Positions 60,996-64,000 of a DNA stretch of 64,000 nucleotides are shown one piece after another (the first letter of the stretch is position 1; each line of letters begins with the position of its first letter). The stretch comes from Amphiduros pacificus. Its lineage: Eukaryota > Annelida > Polychaeta > Phyllodocida > Hesionidae. A model generated the notes under the pieces. That model was not told where the DNA came from and ran no database searches. It saw only the letters and a list, made by a program, of their open reading frames with translations. The translations under genes and the position numbers were made by a program. The stretch is taken from NCBI GenBank assembly GCA_949316495.1, contig OX439004.1, positions 34,540,904 to 34,604,903 on the forward strand, given 5' to 3'.

Positions 60996-61618
60996 GTACA
61001 GCTTTGGCATACATCTTGGGAGAATATTTTTACTCATAGTTATCATACAATAATATTAATCAATAATAATTTTATTGATAAATCCTGCAACTGAGGAAAA
61101 ATATAGAATGATGATAAAGCTTAAAATATTTCATGAAAAATAAACAAAATATCTTTCATGATCTAATTCTTGGATCTTGGTTCCCCAAAACCAAGACAAA
61201 AGTACCAACCAAAAAACAAGATAGATTTGTGAGAATCCAGACTGTGTTGGTCTCTGGGGATGTCACTACGATTTGATTAAGAATAGGAAGGATGGGCACA
61301 ATTTCTGCTTGGAATATTCTGGTGTATCAGATAGAGAGTGGCTTCACAGATCACATAGGGAGGTCTGCTTGTGAAAGTCTGCTCTGAAATTCTGCAGAGC
61401 CCAGATGATAAACGATATGAGTTGAAAGTGCAGTCAATGTGACTGAGGCTGTGAATGCATGTGACAGTTATATTAGATGCTATACTACATGCATGGCCCG
61501 GGGCTGATGTAACAGTACATGGTGTAGAGTGTGATGTGACATCACGTGATGTGACATCACTGAGCTACCCAGCAGCTTCACAGACCAGAAACCCAGTCTA
61601 TATCTCAGGGTTATGGTA
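60996..61618. other. Single-copy DNA with a tandem palindromic site
   Basis: No gene is seen. CTTGGTT and AACCAAG at about 61176-61195 could form a small hairpin. The repeated GTGATGTGACATCAC at 61531-61560 is listed separately. Confidence 0.5.
61531..61560. promoter_or_regulatory. Two tandem copies of a 15-bp palindrome joined by an E-box
   Basis: GTGATGTGACATCAC occurs twice with no gap. Each copy is palindromic around its central base (GTGATGT against ACATCAC), and the join creates CACGTG, a perfect bHLH E-box. TGACATCAC resembles a CRE/ATF half-site. It could be a protein-binding element or just a two-copy microduplication. Confidence 0.4.
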
Positions 61619-62310
61619 TGTTACTCCACTAATCCAGGATTAACGTTTACCACTCCAACAATCCAGGGTTAATTTATATCACCCTAGTAATCCAGGGCTA
61701 ACTTATATCACTTCGGTAATCTAGGGTTAAATTTTATTACTCCAGCAATCCAGGGTTAAGTTATATTATTCCAGTAACCCAGGGTTGGTGACCTTGTGTC
61801 TGTACCACCATATGAGCAGTCCAGTAGCCAGGGTTACTCTATATCACCCCAGTAACCCAGGGTAACTTTATATCACCCCAGTAACCCAGGGTTACTCTGT
61901 ATCACCCCAGTAACCCAGGGTTGGCGACCTTGTGTCTGTACCACCATATGAACAGTCCAGTAGCCAGGGTTACTCTATATCACCCCAGTAACCCAGGGTA
62001 ACTTTATATCACCCCAGTAACCCAGGGTTACTCTGTATCACCCCAGTAACCCAGGGTTGGCGACCTTGTGTCTGTACCACCATATGAACAGTCCAGTAGC
62101 CAGGGTTACTCTATATCACCCCAGTAACCCAGGGTAACTTTATATCACCCCAGTAACCCAGGGTTACTCTGTATCACCCCAGTAACCCAGGGTTGGCGAC
62201 CTTGTGTCTGTACCACCATATTAACAGTCCAGTAGCCAGGGTTACTCTATATCACCTAAGTAACCCAGAGTTACTCTATATCACCCCAGTAACCCAGGGT
62301 TGGTGACCTT
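61619..62310. repeat. Minisatellite, 29-bp unit in a 136-bp higher-order repeat
   Basis: The basic unit is CACCCCAGTAACCCAGGGTT plus an ACTCTATAT-type end. A longer segment with GGCGACCTTGTGTCTGTACC is inserted every 136 bp (61787, 61923, 62059, 62195) and last at 62302, 107 bp on, which is exactly one 29-bp unit less. The left part (61619-61780) consists of older, diverged monomers (ATCCAGGGTTAA). This is a well-defined higher-order array. Confidence 0.95.
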
Positions 62311-64000
62311 GTGTCTCTATGCCTTGATATGAGCAGTCCATCCCCCCATCATGTGTGTGTGTGAGAGCATGCCAAGCTGCCACATGCAATCTTCTCATTC
62401 CATAAAACTAGGTCATATTGAGGTCAATCAAGGCCAACAAAGGTCATTGGGTCTACAGGTGAAACTATCACGTTTTCCTCATTATTTAATATTCAGTTGA
62501 GAACATATGACAATTTTAATGCCTATGAAACAGCAAATCATGATTTATATAATTTATCCAAATGTTTTTTGAATTTTACATTAGACTTGATGAAGATATC
62601 TAATCTTGGTAGAATATTGTGTAGATTTTCCAAAAGTGTTGTTGTATAACGCATATTATGAGGGAGTTGAGGACACATTGTAACCACACCATATATCGTG
62701 ATAAAGAGACAACATCGTGTACTTATGCTCACAGAATGACATAGATCATGGGGGAAAATGGACCAGAATATCACACTGAAAGGGACACTTAAGTGACACA
62801 TTTAGAACTTACTCCAGAGAACATGATTACTCCCAAAGAAATTCTGAACCTTAATATCACAGGAATCGAGCTATTAAATCATCATAGTAGTAAGATATTT
62901 GAGATGATATTTATGTGGTACATATTCCTGTTTATCATATTAAGAAAGGAAGGTATCTCCCATTAAGATGAAGATATATAACATATATTGTGTCTTGTGT
63001 ATGGCAAACAGCACCATTTGTATCCATATCTATCATTCCTTTGTCCCACAAAACAATGTATGATTATTTTTATTAAAATGTCCCTATTCACATTGTTGAA
63101 AGTAAACAATAGTCAATTTCATAATATATCTATTTCATATTTAATGATATGTGCATTCTGTTTGAAATAATGTGAAGTATTAAGTCAGGGATTGGCATTA
63201 TTTGACACGCATGTGGTGAACATATCTGGCCTATGTTTTTGTTATGTGAGGCCTTGCTTGCCAGGAAGATTGTCTTCTGCCATGACGACAAAAAACACAG
63301 CACTGTCTGCGTAATGCAAGTCACTTAGAACATCTATTCATCAAAATATAGATGAAACAAAAATCAACAGGGCTCTGTAGCTCACACAGTCCACATGGCG
63401 GTGCCTCTGCCAGAATGCCACTCTACCATTTATACAACTCACAATTGGTTTTTATTTATTGTCTAAGGTTGGGGATCAGGCAGTTTCTTGATATACAGAA
63501 TGAAAATATTATTTGCCAGATGAGAATACATAGGTGACCCAGTCTTCTGTGGTTTTGTGTTACAAATGAATATATTGCATGTACAGCATCTGTCAATCTC
63601 TTGATTATGTATAGAGAAAAATATCTAGAGAAAGAATGGCAGTTTTACAGAAGACACAAGGGATATATCTAGGCAGTGATATATGTCATCATGGTGAAAG
63701 ACCCTATTTATTTTCTTAGATTTAAACTAATTCACTCATTCAAAAAGACCAGATGAGTTTTCTTGTCTCGTTCATTCACCCCCCTAAAATATATGTGATT
63801 TTGAAGTAATTATCTTCATTTTGATTAGAGTGTTGATTTCCCTGCAAGTTGTATTGTCTTGTGTTTAATTTCCTGATTAGAGCAATGAACATGTCTTTGC
63901 TCATTTGTTGTTTAAAAAAATTCTAATTCCTAATTTGCAATTTTGTACTCAGTTACTTGCCATGTGGCTGATAGACAAACATTAATTAATCTGACAAGAT
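62311..64000. other. Single-copy AT-rich DNA, no gene seen
   Basis: No array, RNA fold or convincing exon to the end of the window. Open stretches (62538-62801 minus, 62988-63170 plus, 63130-63324 minus, 63352-63537 plus) are short and unrecognised. Confidence 0.5.

Overview
The window looks like nuclear DNA from an invertebrate animal. It is AT-rich and intron/intergenic in character, with no operons or prokaryotic-style dense coding, and it holds a tRNA-derived SINE and a very large load of minisatellites. The species cannot be fixed from sequence reading alone. The SINE tail (a 'TTTATATAG' core of a kind common in lancelet, hemichordate and mollusc repeats) only suggests a marine invertebrate.

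Coding content is minimal. The one gene-like piece I can defend is a candidate first coding exon at 30929-31160 (+). It starts at an ATG in good context after an in-frame stop. It encodes an N-terminal extension followed by a textbook secretory signal peptide, and it ends at a GTGAGT donor in phase 1, as is usual for signal-peptide exons of secreted or membrane proteins with modular ectodomains. If real, the sequence downstream starts a long first intron; I could not find a second exon in the remaining 33 kb. Three weaker ORFs (15613-15828 minus, 16112-16321 plus, 55064-55261 plus) are recorded with low confidence. The other long open frames are products of tandem repeats or of chance.

Layout: 1-2.43 kb holds two identical 475-bp direct repeats with MITE-like ends. 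From 4.0 to 22.4 kb lie arrays with unit lengths of 31, 68, 45, 37, 42, 17, 20, 44, 42 and 53 bp, a SINE at about 9.4-9.5 kb, and single-copy DNA between. The stretch 22.5-31.7 kb is free of arrays, AT-rich and resembles regulatory DNA; it ends with the candidate exon. From 31.7 to 38.3 kb there are arrays of 32/30, 12, 14, 30 and 45 bp. The stretch 38.3-48.4 kb is again array-free. From 48.4 to 62.3 kb there are arrays of 30, 19, 22, 35, 22, 44, 50, 66, 71 and 29/136 bp. Arrays occupy roughly a fifth to a quarter of the window, and nearly every one has its own unrelated unit. Several show higher-order structure.

The most interesting non-repeat signals are five dispersed RFX/X-box-type palindromes. 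One lies at 7482 next to a perfect CRE, one at 14492 is followed by a CCAAT box, and one at 25382 lies next to another palindrome. There are also a CCAAT cluster at 46.5 kb, a perfect 17-bp inverted repeat at 9.9 kb, and a tRNA-like fold lacking an anticodon arm at 29.76 kb. I see no evidence of a novel gene system; the window reads as a gene-poor, possibly regulatory, minisatellite-rich region.
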